Origin: Flavobacteriaceae bacterium | Lineage (GTDB): Bacteria > Bacteroidota > Bacteroidia > Flavobacteriales > Flavobacteriaceae | NCBI GenBank assembly: GCA_020435965.1 | Contig: JAGQYS010000006.1 | Span: 12,948-76,947 of the forward strand | Direction: 5' to 3' | DNA length: 64,000 nt | Part shown: piece by piece, positions 7,796 through 16,769 of the stretch | Position numbering within the stretch: the stretch's first letter is position 1 | Layout: each line of letters begins with the position of its first letter | Made by a program: the position numbers and the translations under genes | The notes under the pieces: model-generated | Seen by the model: only the letters and a program-made list of their open reading frames with translations | The model's database searches: none | What the model was told of the DNA's origin: nothing

Positions 7796-8665
7796 ATGAC
7801 ATCATTTGAACCTAAAGAACTTACTGTGCAAAAATTGCATAGTCTTTTATTAAGTGCTGTAGCACCAAGGCCTATCGCCTTTGCAAGCACTATAGATGCT
7901 TATGGCAATCCAAATTTATCACCTTTTAGTTTTTTTAATGTGTTTAGTGCAAATCCACCAATTTTAGTATTTTCACCTGCACGTCGTGTAAGTAACAATA
8001 CGACAAAGCACACTTTAGAAAATGTAAATAAAATTAAAGAATGTGTGATCAATGTGGTTAATTATGATCTGGTTCAGCAAGCCTCATTAAGCAGTACAGA
8101 ATATCCAGAAGGTGTTAATGAGTTTGAAAAGGCTGGATTAACAATGGTAAAATCTGACGTTGTAAAACCTTTTAGAGTTGGAGAGTCACCTGTTCAGTTT
8201 GAGTGTAAAGTGAATGACATTATTGCTTTAGGCAATGATGGTGGAGCTGGGAATTTGGTTATTTGTGAAGTTGTAAAACTTCATATCACAGAAGAAGTTT
8301 TAAATGCTGATGAAACCATAAACCAAGAAGCATTAGATTTGGTTGCAAGAGCAGGTGGAAGCTATTACACAAGAGCCAATAAAGGTTTTTTTGAAATACC
8401 AAAACCCTTAAGAACATTAGGTATTGGTGTTGACGCATTGCCAGAAAGTGTTAGAAACAGTATGATTTTAACAGGAAATGATTTAGGAATACTAGGCAAT
8501 GTTGAAACCCTGCCAAGCAAAAAAAGTGTGGAGCTATTTGTAAGCCAAGTAAGTGAGCATTATCCAAATATTAGGAAAATGTCACATCGTGAAAAACATA
8601 AGATTGCCAAAAATTATTTAAGTTTTGGAGATGTTGATAGTGCATTAAAACTATTATTAAGTTAA
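7796..8665 (+). CDS. Flavin reductase family protein (FMN-binding split barrel)
   Basis: This 289-residue protein has an N-terminal flavin reductase-like domain with SAVAPRPIAFASTID, NLSPFSFFNVFSANPP and CVINVVNYD, the FMN-binding signature of the HpaC/FRP-type split-barrel family. The C-terminal 90 residues form a lineage extension typical of Bacteroidota homologues near 290 residues. It probably binds FMN and reduces it, or uses it, with NAD(P)H; the substrate cannot be named. The ATG at 7796 is preferred over an in-frame TTG nine bases upstream because of promoter spacing. It is followed after 52 bases by the DUF3127 gene. Confidence 0.88.
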   Translation: MTSFEPKELTVQKLHSLLLSAVAPRPIAFASTIDAYGNPNLSPFSFFNVFSANPPILVFSPARRVSNNTTKHTLENVNKIKECVINVVNYDLVQQASLSSTEYPEGVNEFEKAGLTMVKSDVVKPFRVGESPVQFECKVNDIIALGNDGGAGNLVICEVVKLHITEEVLNADETINQEALDLVARAGGSYYTRANKGFFEIPKPLRTLGIGVDALPESVRNSMILTGNDLGILGNVETLPSKKSVELFVSQVSEHYPNIRKMSHREKHKIAKNYLSFGDVDSALKLLLS

Positions 8666-8717
8666 CTTTGAAAGTTTTAAAATATTAAGAAGAGAATAAA
8701 GATTTAAATAGATTACA

Positions 8718-9095
8718 ATGGAATTACAAGGAAGAATCAAATTAATTGGAGAAACACAAACTTTTGGAACCAACGGTTTTCGTAAAAGAGAAATTGTTGT
8801 TACAACAGAGGAGCAATATCCACAACACATTATGGTAGAGTTTGTTCAAGATAAAACCGATTTACTTAACAATTATCAAGTTGGTCAGCAAGTAAAAATA
8901 AATATCAACCTTAGAGGAAGAGAGTGGACTAACCCTCAAGGAGAAGTAAAATATTTTAACTCTATTCAAGGATGGCGTATTGAAGCATTACAACAAGACA
9001 CTTCAAATGGAGATATTCCACCTGTTCCACCAATGGATGCTTTTGAACCAGCAGGAGATTTAAATGATGACGATCATGACGATTTACCGTTTTAA
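8718..9095 (+). CDS. DUF3127 (OB-fold-like) protein
   Basis: This 125-residue acidic protein matches DUF3127, a small Bacteroidota family that looks like a single-strand-DNA-binding-type OB fold (MELQGRIKLIGETQTFGTNG, then WTNPQGEVKYFNSIQGWRIE). The C-terminal tail is strongly acidic and ends DDDHDDLPF. An acidic tail ending in phenylalanine after proline resembles the protein-interaction tip of SSB, so a role on nucleic acid or as an SSB-partner mimic is a reasonable inference, not established. A strong terminator follows at 9113-9148. Confidence 0.82.
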   Translation: MELQGRIKLIGETQTFGTNGFRKREIVVTTEEQYPQHIMVEFVQDKTDLLNNYQVGQQVKININLRGREWTNPQGEVKYFNSIQGWRIEALQQDTSNGDIPPVPPMDAFEPAGDLNDDDHDDLPF

Positions 9096-9112
9096 CTTAT
9101 AAAATTTATAAC

Positions 9113-9148
9113 AAAAAAGCCTCAACTAAATTAAATTGAGGCTTTTTT
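9113..9148 (+). terminator. Intrinsic terminator after the DUF3127 gene
   Basis: AAAAAAGCCTCAA pairs exactly with TTGAGGCTTTTTT across a 10-base loop, ending in a T run. It separates the DUF3127 gene from the fatty-acid transporter. Confidence 0.88.
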
Positions 9149-9178
9149 ATTGCTTTAAAAATTGGTAATTTTCAATCC

Positions 9179-10555
9179 ATGAACATCACTAAAACTGTTG
9201 AAACCATTTTCAGAAGGTATTTACCTTCGCCTTTTACTATTGCCATTCTCTTAACCTTGCTTACCATTATTTTGGCATTGTTTTTAACAGAACCTTCGAG
9301 GGACGAAAATCATTTATTAAGCATTTTATCGTTTTGGGAAGCTGGTATTTGGAACAATGACCTTCTAGTATTTGCCTACCAAATGATGCTAATTTTGGTT
9401 TTAGGCCATGTGTTAGTTCTTAGTAAACCTGCAAATAAGCTTATTGTAAAACTTTCTAAAAATGTAACAAGCACAACAAGTGCTGTAATACTAGTAAGCA
9501 TAACAACTATGCTAGCAGCGTTTTTAAATTGGGGACTTGGACTCATTTTTGGTGCTATTTTGGCACGAAAAGTTGGTGAATATGCTCAACAGAACAATAT
9601 TCCTCTTAATTATCCATTAGTTGGAGCAGCAGGCTATGTTGGCTTAATGGTTTGGCATGGAGGTATTAGTGGTTCTGCACCAATTAAAGTAGCTGAGAGT
9701 AACCACATTTTAAATTTTATGCAAGGTGTTTCAACTCCTGAAATATTAAGTCAAATACCAGAACATATAAACTTTAATCAAACCATTTTTAGTTGGTGGA
9801 ATTTAGTATTATTTGGTGTTTTGCTATTAGTCATTCCTTTGGTGCTAAAACAAATAGCAAAAACCACACAACCAACCAATTTTAATTTGCAAACCTATCA
9901 TTTAGATTCTCATACTTTAGAAGATATTGAAGGTGCAGAAAAGCTGGATTACTCTAAAATTCTTGGGGTTGGGTTTGGTGTTGTGCTACTTGCAGCTTTT
10001 TTCTATCAATATTGGGGCAACTTAAAAAGTTTAAATATTACACCTAATATGCTCAACTTTTTTATGTTGAGTTTGGCAATTATTTTACATAAAAATTTCA
10101 GTAATTTTTTAAATGCTTTAGAAGAAGCCATAAAAGGGACTTCAGGAATTTTAATTCAGTTTCCTTTGTATTTTGGTATTATGGGAATCATGAAAAGCAC
10201 AGGAATGGTAGTCATGATTTCAGATTTTTTTGTATCCATAGCCACAGAAACCACATTGCCAATATTTACATTTTTTAGCGCAGGATTAGTTAATATTTTT
10301 GTGCCAAGTGGTGGTGGTCAATGGGCAATTCAAGGACCAATTGTTGTAGAATCTGCTATAAAACTTGGTGTGTCTTTACCTAAAGCCATTATGGCATTAG
10401 CTTATGGCGATCAGATAACCAACATGCTTCAACCTTTTTGGGCTTTGCCATTACTAGGCATTACAAAACTAAAGGCTAAAGAAATTTTGCCTTATACACT
10501 CATCTTGATGATTGTTGGAATTACAGTGTATGTATTAGGCTTATTACTATTGTAA
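9179..10555 (+). CDS. Short-chain fatty acid transporter (AtoE/TIGR00366 family)
   Basis: This 458-residue integral membrane protein has about a dozen hydrophobic segments. It begins with an amphipathic stretch (ETIFRRYLPSPFTIAILLTL) typical of AtoE-type transporters and carries the conserved WHGGISGSAPIKVAE and FVPSGGGQWAIQGP motifs. AtoE imports short-chain fatty acids such as acetoacetate or butyrate. No atoDAB-type CoA-transferase genes are adjacent, so the substrate is open. Its TAA stop directly abuts the aat ATG, so both are read from one transcript. Confidence 0.88.
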   Translation: MNITKTVETIFRRYLPSPFTIAILLTLLTIILALFLTEPSRDENHLLSILSFWEAGIWNNDLLVFAYQMMLILVLGHVLVLSKPANKLIVKLSKNVTSTTSAVILVSITTMLAAFLNWGLGLIFGAILARKVGEYAQQNNIPLNYPLVGAAGYVGLMVWHGGISGSAPIKVAESNHILNFMQGVSTPEILSQIPEHINFNQTIFSWWNLVLFGVLLLVIPLVLKQIAKTTQPTNFNLQTYHLDSHTLEDIEGAEKLDYSKILGVGFGVVLLAAFFYQYWGNLKSLNITPNMLNFFMLSLAIILHKNFSNFLNALEEAIKGTSGILIQFPLYFGIMGIMKSTGMVVMISDFFVSIATETTLPIFTFFSAGLVNIFVPSGGGQWAIQGPIVVESAIKLGVSLPKAIMALAYGDQITNMLQPFWALPLLGITKLKAKEILPYTLILMIVGITVYVLGLLLL

Positions 10556-11182
10556 ATGTATTTATTAACAGATAAAATTGAATTTCCAGATGTAAACCTT
10601 GCTTCTATAGATGGCTTATTAGCTTATGGTGGAGACTTGTCTGTAGAACGATTAATATTAGCTTACTCCAAAGGTATTTTTCCATGGTATGAAAAAGGCG
10701 AACCCATTTTGTGGTGGTCTCCAGATCCAAGATTTGTACTATTTCCAGAAGATTTAAAAGTGTCAAAAAGTTTACGTAAAACGATTCAGAATAATAAGTT
10801 TAAAATAACTAAAAATAAAGCTTTTAGAGAGGTTATGACATCTTGTGCTCAAACAAAAAGAAAAGGACAACGAGGTACTTGGATTACATCAAATATGATA
10901 GAATCTTATTACAAATTGCATGAAATGGGATATGCAACATCTGTTGAGGTTTGGCAAAACAACAATCTAGTTGGTGGACTTTATGGAGTAGATTTAAATA
11001 ATGGTGTGTTTTGTGGAGAAAGTATGTTTAGCCATGTCAGTAATGCGAGTAAAGTAGGCTTTGTGTCTTTTGTGGAAAATTCAAAATTCAAACTTATTGA
11101 TTGTCAAATACATACAAATCATTTAGAAAGCTTTGGAGCAAAACATATTTCCAGAGATAACTTTATTAAATTATTAATTTGA
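10556..11182 (+). CDS. aat: Leucyl/phenylalanyl-tRNA-protein transferase
   Basis: This 208-residue enzyme transfers Leu or Phe from tRNA to proteins with N-terminal Arg or Lys, making them ClpAP/ClpS N-degron substrates. Family motifs are present: GLLAYGGDLSVERLILAYSK, FPWYEKGEPILWWSPDPR, then GGLYGV and FCGESMFSHVSNASKVGF in the GNAT-like catalytic part. Length fits the family (about 210-235). The ATG begins on the base after the transporter stop. Confidence 0.96.
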   Translation: MYLLTDKIEFPDVNLASIDGLLAYGGDLSVERLILAYSKGIFPWYEKGEPILWWSPDPRFVLFPEDLKVSKSLRKTIQNNKFKITKNKAFREVMTSCAQTKRKGQRGTWITSNMIESYYKLHEMGYATSVEVWQNNNLVGGLYGVDLNNGVFCGESMFSHVSNASKVGFVSFVENSKFKLIDCQIHTNHLESFGAKHISRDNFIKLLI

Positions 11183-11245
11183 ATTAAGTTTTATTGACTT
11201 CAATAAAAATTTATTGATATTAGCAGAATATATTAGACTGAATAA

Positions 11246-12085
11246 ATGCTTACAAGGGAAGATTTTAATCATTATGAAGACAAGGAAAAGTTTTTAGACA
11301 TCCTAAATAAAAAGATAGCTAAAAACGAGTTGGCGCAAATTATTGAAAAAGCTGAATATGAAAAAGAACTTTTACAGCTTCAAGCAGAATTGGTCAATTT
11401 ACAACGTTGGGTTGCTAAAAACAAAAGACGCGTTTGCGTTATTTTTGAAGGACGTGATGCTGCTGGAAAAGGTGGTGCAATCAGAAGGTTTACAGAGCAC
11501 CTAAACCCTCGTTCTATGAGGGTTGTGGCTTTAACAAAACCAACTGAAGTTGAAAAAGGCCAATGGTATTTCAGACGCTATATTAAAGAACTTCCAGAGC
11601 CTGGCGAAATCGTGTTTTTTGATAGAAGTTGGTACAATCGTGCAGTAGTAGAACCTGTTATGGGTTTTTGTACAGACAGCCAATACGAAAAATTTATGGT
11701 TCAGGTTACAGAATTTGAACACATGCTATATGAAGATGGAGTAGATATTATAAAGTTTTGGTTCTCCATCACAAAAGATGAACAAGCAAGACGATTTGAA
11801 TCAAGATTAAGAAACCCATTAAAAAGATGGAAATTTAGTCCAGTAGATAAAGAAGGACAAATTCGTTGGGACGATTATACGTTTTACAAAGAGCAAATGT
11901 TTAGTAAAACACATACTACTTTTAGTCCTTGGATACTCATTGTAACCAACAATAAAAAGCAAGCACGTTTAGAAAGCATGCGCTATGTATTATCTAAGTT
12001 TGATTATGAAGGAAAGCGAAAATCGGGTTTAACCATGTTACGAGACCCAAATGTTGTACAACGCTACCATAGAGCCATAAAATAA
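11246..12085 (+). CDS. ppk2: Polyphosphate kinase 2 family protein, copy 1
   Basis: This 279-residue protein is a single-domain PPK2. Walker A is GRDAAGKGG (near residue 70), Walker B is FFDRSWYNRA (near 127), and the lid residues fall in the segment after WYFRRYI. PPK2 enzymes use polyphosphate to phosphorylate nucleoside mono- or diphosphates, regenerating ATP or GTP. Most of the protein aligns with the next gene, so this is a tandem duplication; the first 50 residues differ most. The copies are 9 bases apart and certainly co-transcribed. The subclass (NDP or NMP kinase) cannot be fixed from reading alone. Confidence 0.94.
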   Translation: MLTREDFNHYEDKEKFLDILNKKIAKNELAQIIEKAEYEKELLQLQAELVNLQRWVAKNKRRVCVIFEGRDAAGKGGAIRRFTEHLNPRSMRVVALTKPTEVEKGQWYFRRYIKELPEPGEIVFFDRSWYNRAVVEPVMGFCTDSQYEKFMVQVTEFEHMLYEDGVDIIKFWFSITKDEQARRFESRLRNPLKRWKFSPVDKEGQIRWDDYTFYKEQMFSKTHTTFSPWILIVTNNKKQARLESMRYVLSKFDYEGKRKSGLTMLRDPNVVQRYHRAIK

Positions 12086-12094
12086 ACCATCAAG

Positions 12095-12898
12095 ATGACG
12101 GAATTAACAGCAAAAGATTTAAGACTCTTAAACTCTAAAAAAGGGATCAAGCAATTTTTGATGGATGAAAACTATTCTATCCCAAAAATACTTCGTTATG
12201 TGAAGTATGAAAACAAACTTAAAGAACTGCAAGAAGAACTCATAAAACTTCAAAAATGGGTAGGAGATCATGACGAGAAAGTAGTTATTGTTTTTGAAGG
12301 TAGAGATGCAGCAGGAAAAGGCGGCGCTATTAGACGTGCAACAGAGCATTTAAACCCTCGTGAGTTTAAAGTTGTAGCATTGCCAAAACCGACCGAAGAT
12401 GAAAAAAGTCAATGGTATTTTCAACGTTACATTAACCATTTACCCAAAAAAGGGAAAATTGTATTTTTTGACAGAAGTTGGTACAATCGTGCTGTTGTAG
12501 AACCTGTAAATGGTTTTTGTACTCAAGAAGAATATCATAGATTTATGAATCAAGTCAATGAGTTTGAACGAATGATTATAGAATCTGGGATTAGGCTTAT
12601 TAAATTTTATTTTTCTATTTCAAAAGATGAGCAAGCAGAACGATTTGAAGACATAAAGAAAAGCCCAATTAAAAAATGGAAGTTCAGTGCAGTAGACTCA
12701 AAAGCTCTTGAACTCTGGGATGATTATACAGAGTATAAAACAAAGATGTTTGAAAAAACAAACACAGAATTGGCTCCTTGGATCATTATAAAGGCTAACA
12801 GAAAAAGTAAGGCAAGAATTGAAGCCATCCAAAAAATACTGGAATTAATCCCTTATGATGCCAAAGATTTAGAATTAATAAAACCTTTTAACTTCTAA
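12095..12898 (+). CDS. ppk2: Polyphosphate kinase 2 family protein, copy 2
   Basis: This 267-residue paralogue repeats the same architecture: Walker A GRDAAGKGGAIRR near residue 70, FFDRSWYNRAVVEPVNGFC near residue 127, and SKDEQAERF near residue 172. Differences from copy 1 cluster in the N-terminus (DLRLLNSKKGIKQFLMDENY) and C-terminus, which may reflect different nucleotide preference. It follows copy 1 after 9 bases, and its stop overlaps by 4 bases with the convergent tag gene. Confidence 0.94.
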   Translation: MTELTAKDLRLLNSKKGIKQFLMDENYSIPKILRYVKYENKLKELQEELIKLQKWVGDHDEKVVIVFEGRDAAGKGGAIRRATEHLNPREFKVVALPKPTEDEKSQWYFQRYINHLPKKGKIVFFDRSWYNRAVVEPVNGFCTQEEYHRFMNQVNEFERMIIESGIRLIKFYFSISKDEQAERFEDIKKSPIKKWKFSAVDSKALELWDDYTEYKTKMFEKTNTELAPWIIIKANRKSKARIEAIQKILELIPYDAKDLELIKPFNF

Positions 12899-13461
12899 AC
12901 TTCATTATATCTAAAACAAGTTACTTCATGGTCATTTACCATTCCAGTAGCTTGCATATGAGCATACACTACAGTAGTACCAACAAACTTAAACCCTCTT
13001 TTCTTTAAATCTTTACTTATATCATCACTTAAAAGCGTGTTCGCAGGAGCTTCTTTGTAATTTTTAATAGCATTTTTAATTGGTTTTCCATCTGTAAACT
13101 TCCAGATATAATTGTTAAAACTGCCAAATTCATCTTGGATTTTCATAAAAGCTTGAGCATTGGTAATAGTTGCTTTAATTTTTAATTTATTTCTAATGAT
13201 TCCAGAATCTTGAAGTAAAGCATTAATTTTATCTTCATTGTATTTAGCAATTTTTTTGTAATCAAAATTGTCAAGTGCATTTCTAAAATTTTCTCGCTTT
13301 CTGAGTATAGTTATCCAACTCAATCCAGCTTGAAAGGTTTCAAGAATTAAAAACTCAAATAAAACAGCATCATCATGCACAGGAACTCCCCATTCTGTAT
13401 CGTGATAAGTTTCATAAAGGGTGTCGCCAATGCACCAACCACATCTTTGTCTATCGTTCAT
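12895..13461 (-). CDS. tag: DNA-3-methyladenine glycosylase I
   Basis: This 188-residue enzyme excises 3-methyladenine from alkylated DNA. Tag signatures are present: RCGWC at the N-terminus, YHDTEWGVPVHDD, FEFLILETFQAGLSWITIL and the C-terminal VVYAHMQATGMVNDHEVTCF. Cys4, His17 and the C-terminal His and Cys form the expected zinc snap. Length matches the E. coli enzyme (187). It converges with the second ppk2 gene. Confidence 0.96.
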   Translation of the reverse strand: MNDRQRCGWCIGDTLYETYHDTEWGVPVHDDAVLFEFLILETFQAGLSWITILRKRENFRNALDNFDYKKIAKYNEDKINALLQDSGIIRNKLKIKATITNAQAFMKIQDEFGSFNNYIWKFTDGKPIKNAIKNYKEAPANTLLSDDISKDLKKRGFKFVGTTVVYAHMQATGMVNDHEVTCFRYNEV

Positions 13462-13561
13462 AGATTCGTAATTTTTTGTTTAAGCACATGGCATAATCAT
13501 GACAAAAGTCATAAAATAATAAAAACCAAGGCATTAGTTTTACCGCTTTAAAGGTACAATT

Positions 13562-14179
13562 ATGCAACAAATTATTAAGGAAAGTTTAGATAATAGTATT
13601 AACTACGCAGATTATTGTAGGTTGATGCATAAATTGGTTTTAGATAAGTTTACTACTGGAGACGATATTTCAGAAGCAAACATTAACTATACAATGCTGA
13701 ATGAAGCTCGAATGAGCAGATGGAACAAAAAACTTGAAATCGCTGAAAGTGAAAAAGCTATAATAAAGGGGTTTAGTACTGAGGTTATTTGGTTGGTCAT
13801 TACCGAGAGTTGGTGTGGCGATGCAGCACATTTATTGCCTGTTATTAATAAAGTAGCAGAGCTAAACACAAACATTAATATGCGAATTGTGTTGCGTGAT
13901 GACAATGAAAACCTAATGAATTTATTTCTGACCAATGGCAGCAAATCGGTCCCAAAACTAATAATGCTTGATGCCAGATCTTTAAAAGTATTGGGTGTTT
14001 ATGGACCAAGGCCAAGTGCTGCGACGAAAATGGTTGACGATTATAAACACATACATGGTTCTTTAACTCCAGAATTTAAAGAAGCATTACAACGTTGGTA
14101 CAACAAAGACAAAGGACAGACAGCTATTAAGGATTTAACGAAGTTTTTAAAAAAACAAACACCTAGTTTTTACCTTTAA
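13562..14179 (+). CDS. Thioredoxin-like protein with a single-Cys WCGDA site
   Basis: This 205-residue protein has a thioredoxin fold centred on ITESWCGDAAHLLPVI (near residue 80), followed by the cis-Pro segment GSKSVPKLIML. The second Cys of CxxC is Asp-Ala here, so it cannot act as a normal dithiol oxidoreductase. Such WCGDA proteins are frequent in Bacteroidota and their role is not known; redox sensing or monothiol chemistry is inference. The last 17 bases overlap the convergent TonB-like gene. Confidence 0.82.
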   Translation: MQQIIKESLDNSINYADYCRLMHKLVLDKFTTGDDISEANINYTMLNEARMSRWNKKLEIAESEKAIIKGFSTEVIWLVITESWCGDAAHLLPVINKVAELNTNINMRIVLRDDNENLMNLFLTNGSKSVPKLIMLDARSLKVLGVYGPRPSAATKMVDDYKHIHGSLTPEFKEALQRWYNKDKGQTAIKDLTKFLKKQTPSFYL

Positions 14180-14894
14180 ATATAAAACTAATGGTTCCAA
14201 TTTGTGACGGTTTAGAACTATCTGAATTAAACAAGGACGCCTTTGCATATTCTATTGCAGTATCAACCAAACAACCATTCTCTGTTGTAGAGGCTGCACT
14301 GTTATAGGAAGCGTTTGTAACATTGCCTTCAGCATCAACAGTGATATTAATGACCACTTTCCCACCATTTTCGCATAAATAAATTGGAGGCGGAATTTCT
14401 ATTTTTGTTCTATTAACCAATGAGTAACTGATAGAGCTGTTTTTATTTATTCCACTCAAAGAAGGTGTTCGTTTTTTTTCAGAAGTCTTTGCAATAATAT
14501 CATTTATATTATCAAAAGTTTGAGCTTCTTCCTCGTTAGAAACAGTCCCTGAAGAAGACAATTCGTCATTTGTTTCGGTTTCTTCAGAGACAGTTTCATT
14601 ATTGTTTCGGTTTCGTATTTCTTCTAACTGCTCTTCAAAAGCTTTGTCTAGTTTATTATTATTTTCGTTGTAGGCTTGGTTAGTACTAGGCGTATTTAAC
14701 AAGTTATCTAAGCTTTCCAATATATCTTGTAATTCTTCTTTTTCTTCTTCAATGGGTTCGGGTTCCATTTCATAAAAGGTTTCAGCAACCAATTTCGATT
14801 TCTTTTTTATGTGGAGCGTGAAAGCTAGAAACACTACAACTGTTGACACTAAAGTTGTAGCTATCATCGCTTTGTATGTATTTACAGTAGGCAT
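14163..14894 (-). CDS. TonB-like energy transducer (single membrane segment)
   Basis: This 243-residue protein has one N-terminal membrane segment (about 9-27), a long acidic, Asn/Glu-rich periplasmic spacer (about 40-150) and a C-terminal domain resembling TonB-C: CENGGKVVINITVDAEGNVTNA followed by TAIEYAKASLF and GTISFIFK. In this Bacteroidota type the spacer is acidic instead of Pro-Lys rich. It probably belongs to the TonB/TolA-like transducers, but no ExbB/ExbD genes are adjacent. Confidence 0.72.
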   Translation of the reverse strand: MPTVNTYKAMIATTLVSTVVVFLAFTLHIKKKSKLVAETFYEMEPEPIEEEKEELQDILESLDNLLNTPSTNQAYNENNNKLDKAFEEQLEEIRNRNNNETVSEETETNDELSSSGTVSNEEEAQTFDNINDIIAKTSEKKRTPSLSGINKNSSISYSLVNRTKIEIPPPIYLCENGGKVVINITVDAEGNVTNASYNSAASTTENGCLVDTAIEYAKASLFNSDSSKPSQIGTISFIFKGKN

Positions 14895-14990
14895 TAATTT
14901 ATAACGTAATTATTTAGTTTGGTGCGTTATATATACGTTAAAGTATGTAAAAAAGTTTAAAAACCTAAACGATGGCTCATTTTTTTGAGT

Positions 14991-15686
14991 TTAAGACTTT
15001 TTAAGATTTTCTATAAAGTCATCAATAGAATGTGCATTTTCAACCTTAAAATCTCCTATTCTTGTACGTCGTAAAACAGACAAATGTGCTCCAGAGTTTA
15101 GGGTTTTTCCAAAATCGTTTGCTAATGATCTTATATAAGTACTTTTACTACAAACTACCCTAAAATCAACCTCGTTGTTCTCAAATCTGGTGATTTCAAA
15201 TTCTGAAATGTTAATTTTTCTGGATTTTATTTCAACATGCTCTCCAGCTCTTGCAAATTCGTACAATCGTTTTCCATCTTTTTTTATAGCCGAAAAAACA
15301 GGAGGTAACTGTTCAATTTCACCTATAAATTGTTTTGTCGTTTCAAATACTAACTCTTTATTGATATGCTGAGTAGAAAATGTTTCGTTAATTTCAGTTT
15401 CAAGGTCATATGATGGTGTTGTGCTTCCTATAACAAAAGTTCCTGTGTATTCTTTTTCTTGCCCTTGAAAAGTGTCAATCTGTTTGGTCATTTTTCCAGT
15501 ACAAATTACAAGTAAACCAGTTGCTAAAGGATCTAATGTTCCTGCATGACCAACTTTTATTTTTTTAATGTTGAAAGCTTGCCTTATTTCCCAACGCAGT
15601 TTGTTTACTACTTGAAACGATGTCCAATGCAGAGGTTTGTCTATTAGTAAGATTTGTCCTGATTGAAAGTCTTCAGCAGTTTTCAT
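14991..15686 (-). CDS. truB: tRNA pseudouridine(55) synthase TruB
   Basis: This 231-residue enzyme makes pseudouridine 55 in the T-loop of tRNAs. The catalytic Asp lies in KVGHAGTLDPLATGLLVI (near residue 54). GKMTKQIDTFQGQEKEYTG and LPPVFSAIKKDGKRLYEFAR are further TruB motifs. It lacks the C-terminal PUA domain, as is normal in Bacteroidota. It is the last gene of the leftward ftsX-uppP-truB operon, starting directly after the uppP stop. Confidence 0.96.
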   Translation of the reverse strand: MKTAEDFQSGQILLIDKPLHWTSFQVVNKLRWEIRQAFNIKKIKVGHAGTLDPLATGLLVICTGKMTKQIDTFQGQEKEYTGTFVIGSTTPSYDLETEINETFSTQHINKELVFETTKQFIGEIEQLPPVFSAIKKDGKRLYEFARAGEHVEIKSRKINISEFEITRFENNEVDFRVVCSKSTYIRSLANDFGKTLNSGAHLSVLRRTRIGDFKVENAHSIDDFIENLKKS

Positions 15687-16481
15687 TTAATTCATTGAAG
15701 CATAAGTTATGGCTATAAAACCAACTATAATACAATAGATGGCAAAGTAGCTAAGCTTACTTCGTTTAACCAACTTAATCATTAATGTACAAGCAAATAA
15801 ACCAGATACAAAAGCAGCTATAAAACCTATGGATAGTGTTGTAAAATTGGAATTATCATAGCTTAACTCTCCACTTAAAATATCTTTAGCAATTTTACCA
15901 AAAATTAATGGAACAACCATTAAAAAAGAAAATCTGGCGGCTTTGGTTTTATCGTTTCCTAATAAAACTGATGTAGAAATTGTGGCTCCAGAACGTGAAA
16001 CTCCAGGCAACATTGCAATAGCTTGAGCGAAACCAATAACTAAAGCATTTTTAAAGCTAACATCTTTATTGGTGTTTTGGGCTTTATCAGCAAGATATAA
16101 TAAAAATGCTGTGAGAAATAGCATAAAGCCTACCAACTGTATATTGCCTCCAAAAAGCTCGGCTAATTCAGATTCGTAATTATAACCTATAATCACAGCA
16201 GGAATCATGGAGATAGCAATTTTGGCTAAAAATTGCATGTCTTCATTCCATTGAAATTTTAAAATACCTTTGATAATATCACCAATGTCTTTTCTAAAAA
16301 CAACCATAGTACTGATAGCTGTAGCAAAGTGAAGAACAACAGTAAACAGTAAACTATCTTCAGGCATTGAATTATCTCCTAAAATGGCTTTACCAAGCTC
16401 TAAATGACCACTTGATGACACAGGAAGAAACTCAGTAAGTCCTTGTACAATACCTAAAATGATGGCATCAATAATTTCCAT
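15687..16481 (-). CDS. uppP: Undecaprenyl-diphosphate phosphatase
   Basis: This 264-residue membrane protein (BacA family) recycles undecaprenyl diphosphate for peptidoglycan and surface-polymer synthesis. Both active-site motifs are present: GLTEFLPVSSSGHLEL near residue 15 and LPGVSRSGATIS near residue 160. Seven to eight hydrophobic segments are visible. The gene abuts truB and follows the DUF3098 gene, a conserved flavobacterial order. Confidence 0.97.
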   Translation of the reverse strand: MEIIDAIILGIVQGLTEFLPVSSSGHLELGKAILGDNSMPEDSLLFTVVLHFATAISTMVVFRKDIGDIIKGILKFQWNEDMQFLAKIAISMIPAVIIGYNYESELAELFGGNIQLVGFMLFLTAFLLYLADKAQNTNKDVSFKNALVIGFAQAIAMLPGVSRSGATISTSVLLGNDKTKAARFSFLMVVPLIFGKIAKDILSGELSYDNSNFTTLSIGFIAAFVSGLFACTLMIKLVKRSKLSYFAIYCIIVGFIAITYASMN

Positions 16482-16501
16482 GTGGCAAAAGTAGATGAAT
16501 T

Positions 16502-16768
16502 TTATTTTTCAGAATCCGTTTTATCAGGATTTAATAAAATGGCATAAATCTGAATTCCGAAACCAATAATCACTAATGTTGGTGCTAAGCGAATACGTCT
16601 CCAGTTAAAAATTTCAGGGTTAAAAACATTTGGGTCGTCACTACCACCACCAGACATTAAAATAAAGCCTAGAGCAATAAAACCTAAGCCTATAAACATC
16701 CATTTGTAGTTCTTTTTTCCAAAAATGAAGTTGTTTTTTGCGTCTTCTTTTCGTTTTTGTTCTCCCAT
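16502..16768 (-). CDS. DUF3098 small membrane protein
   Basis: This 88-residue protein has a basic N-terminus, two membrane segments (about 25-42 and 62-80) and a short loop with GGGSDDPNVFNPEIFNWRR. The family is restricted to Bacteroidota and is almost always found between ftsX and uppP, as here. It is probably an inner-membrane accessory of cell division or envelope synthesis; that role is inferred from neighbours. Confidence 0.85.
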   Translation of the reverse strand: MGEQKRKEDAKNNFIFGKKNYKWMFIGLGFIALGFILMSGGGSDDPNVFNPEIFNWRRIRLAPTLVIIGFGIQIYAILLNPDKTDSEK

Positions 16769-16769
16769 T

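Noticed and set aside
14163-14894. Annotation as canonical TonB
   Set aside because: The spacer is acidic rather than Pro-Lys rich and no exbBD is adjacent; only a TonB-like call is justified.
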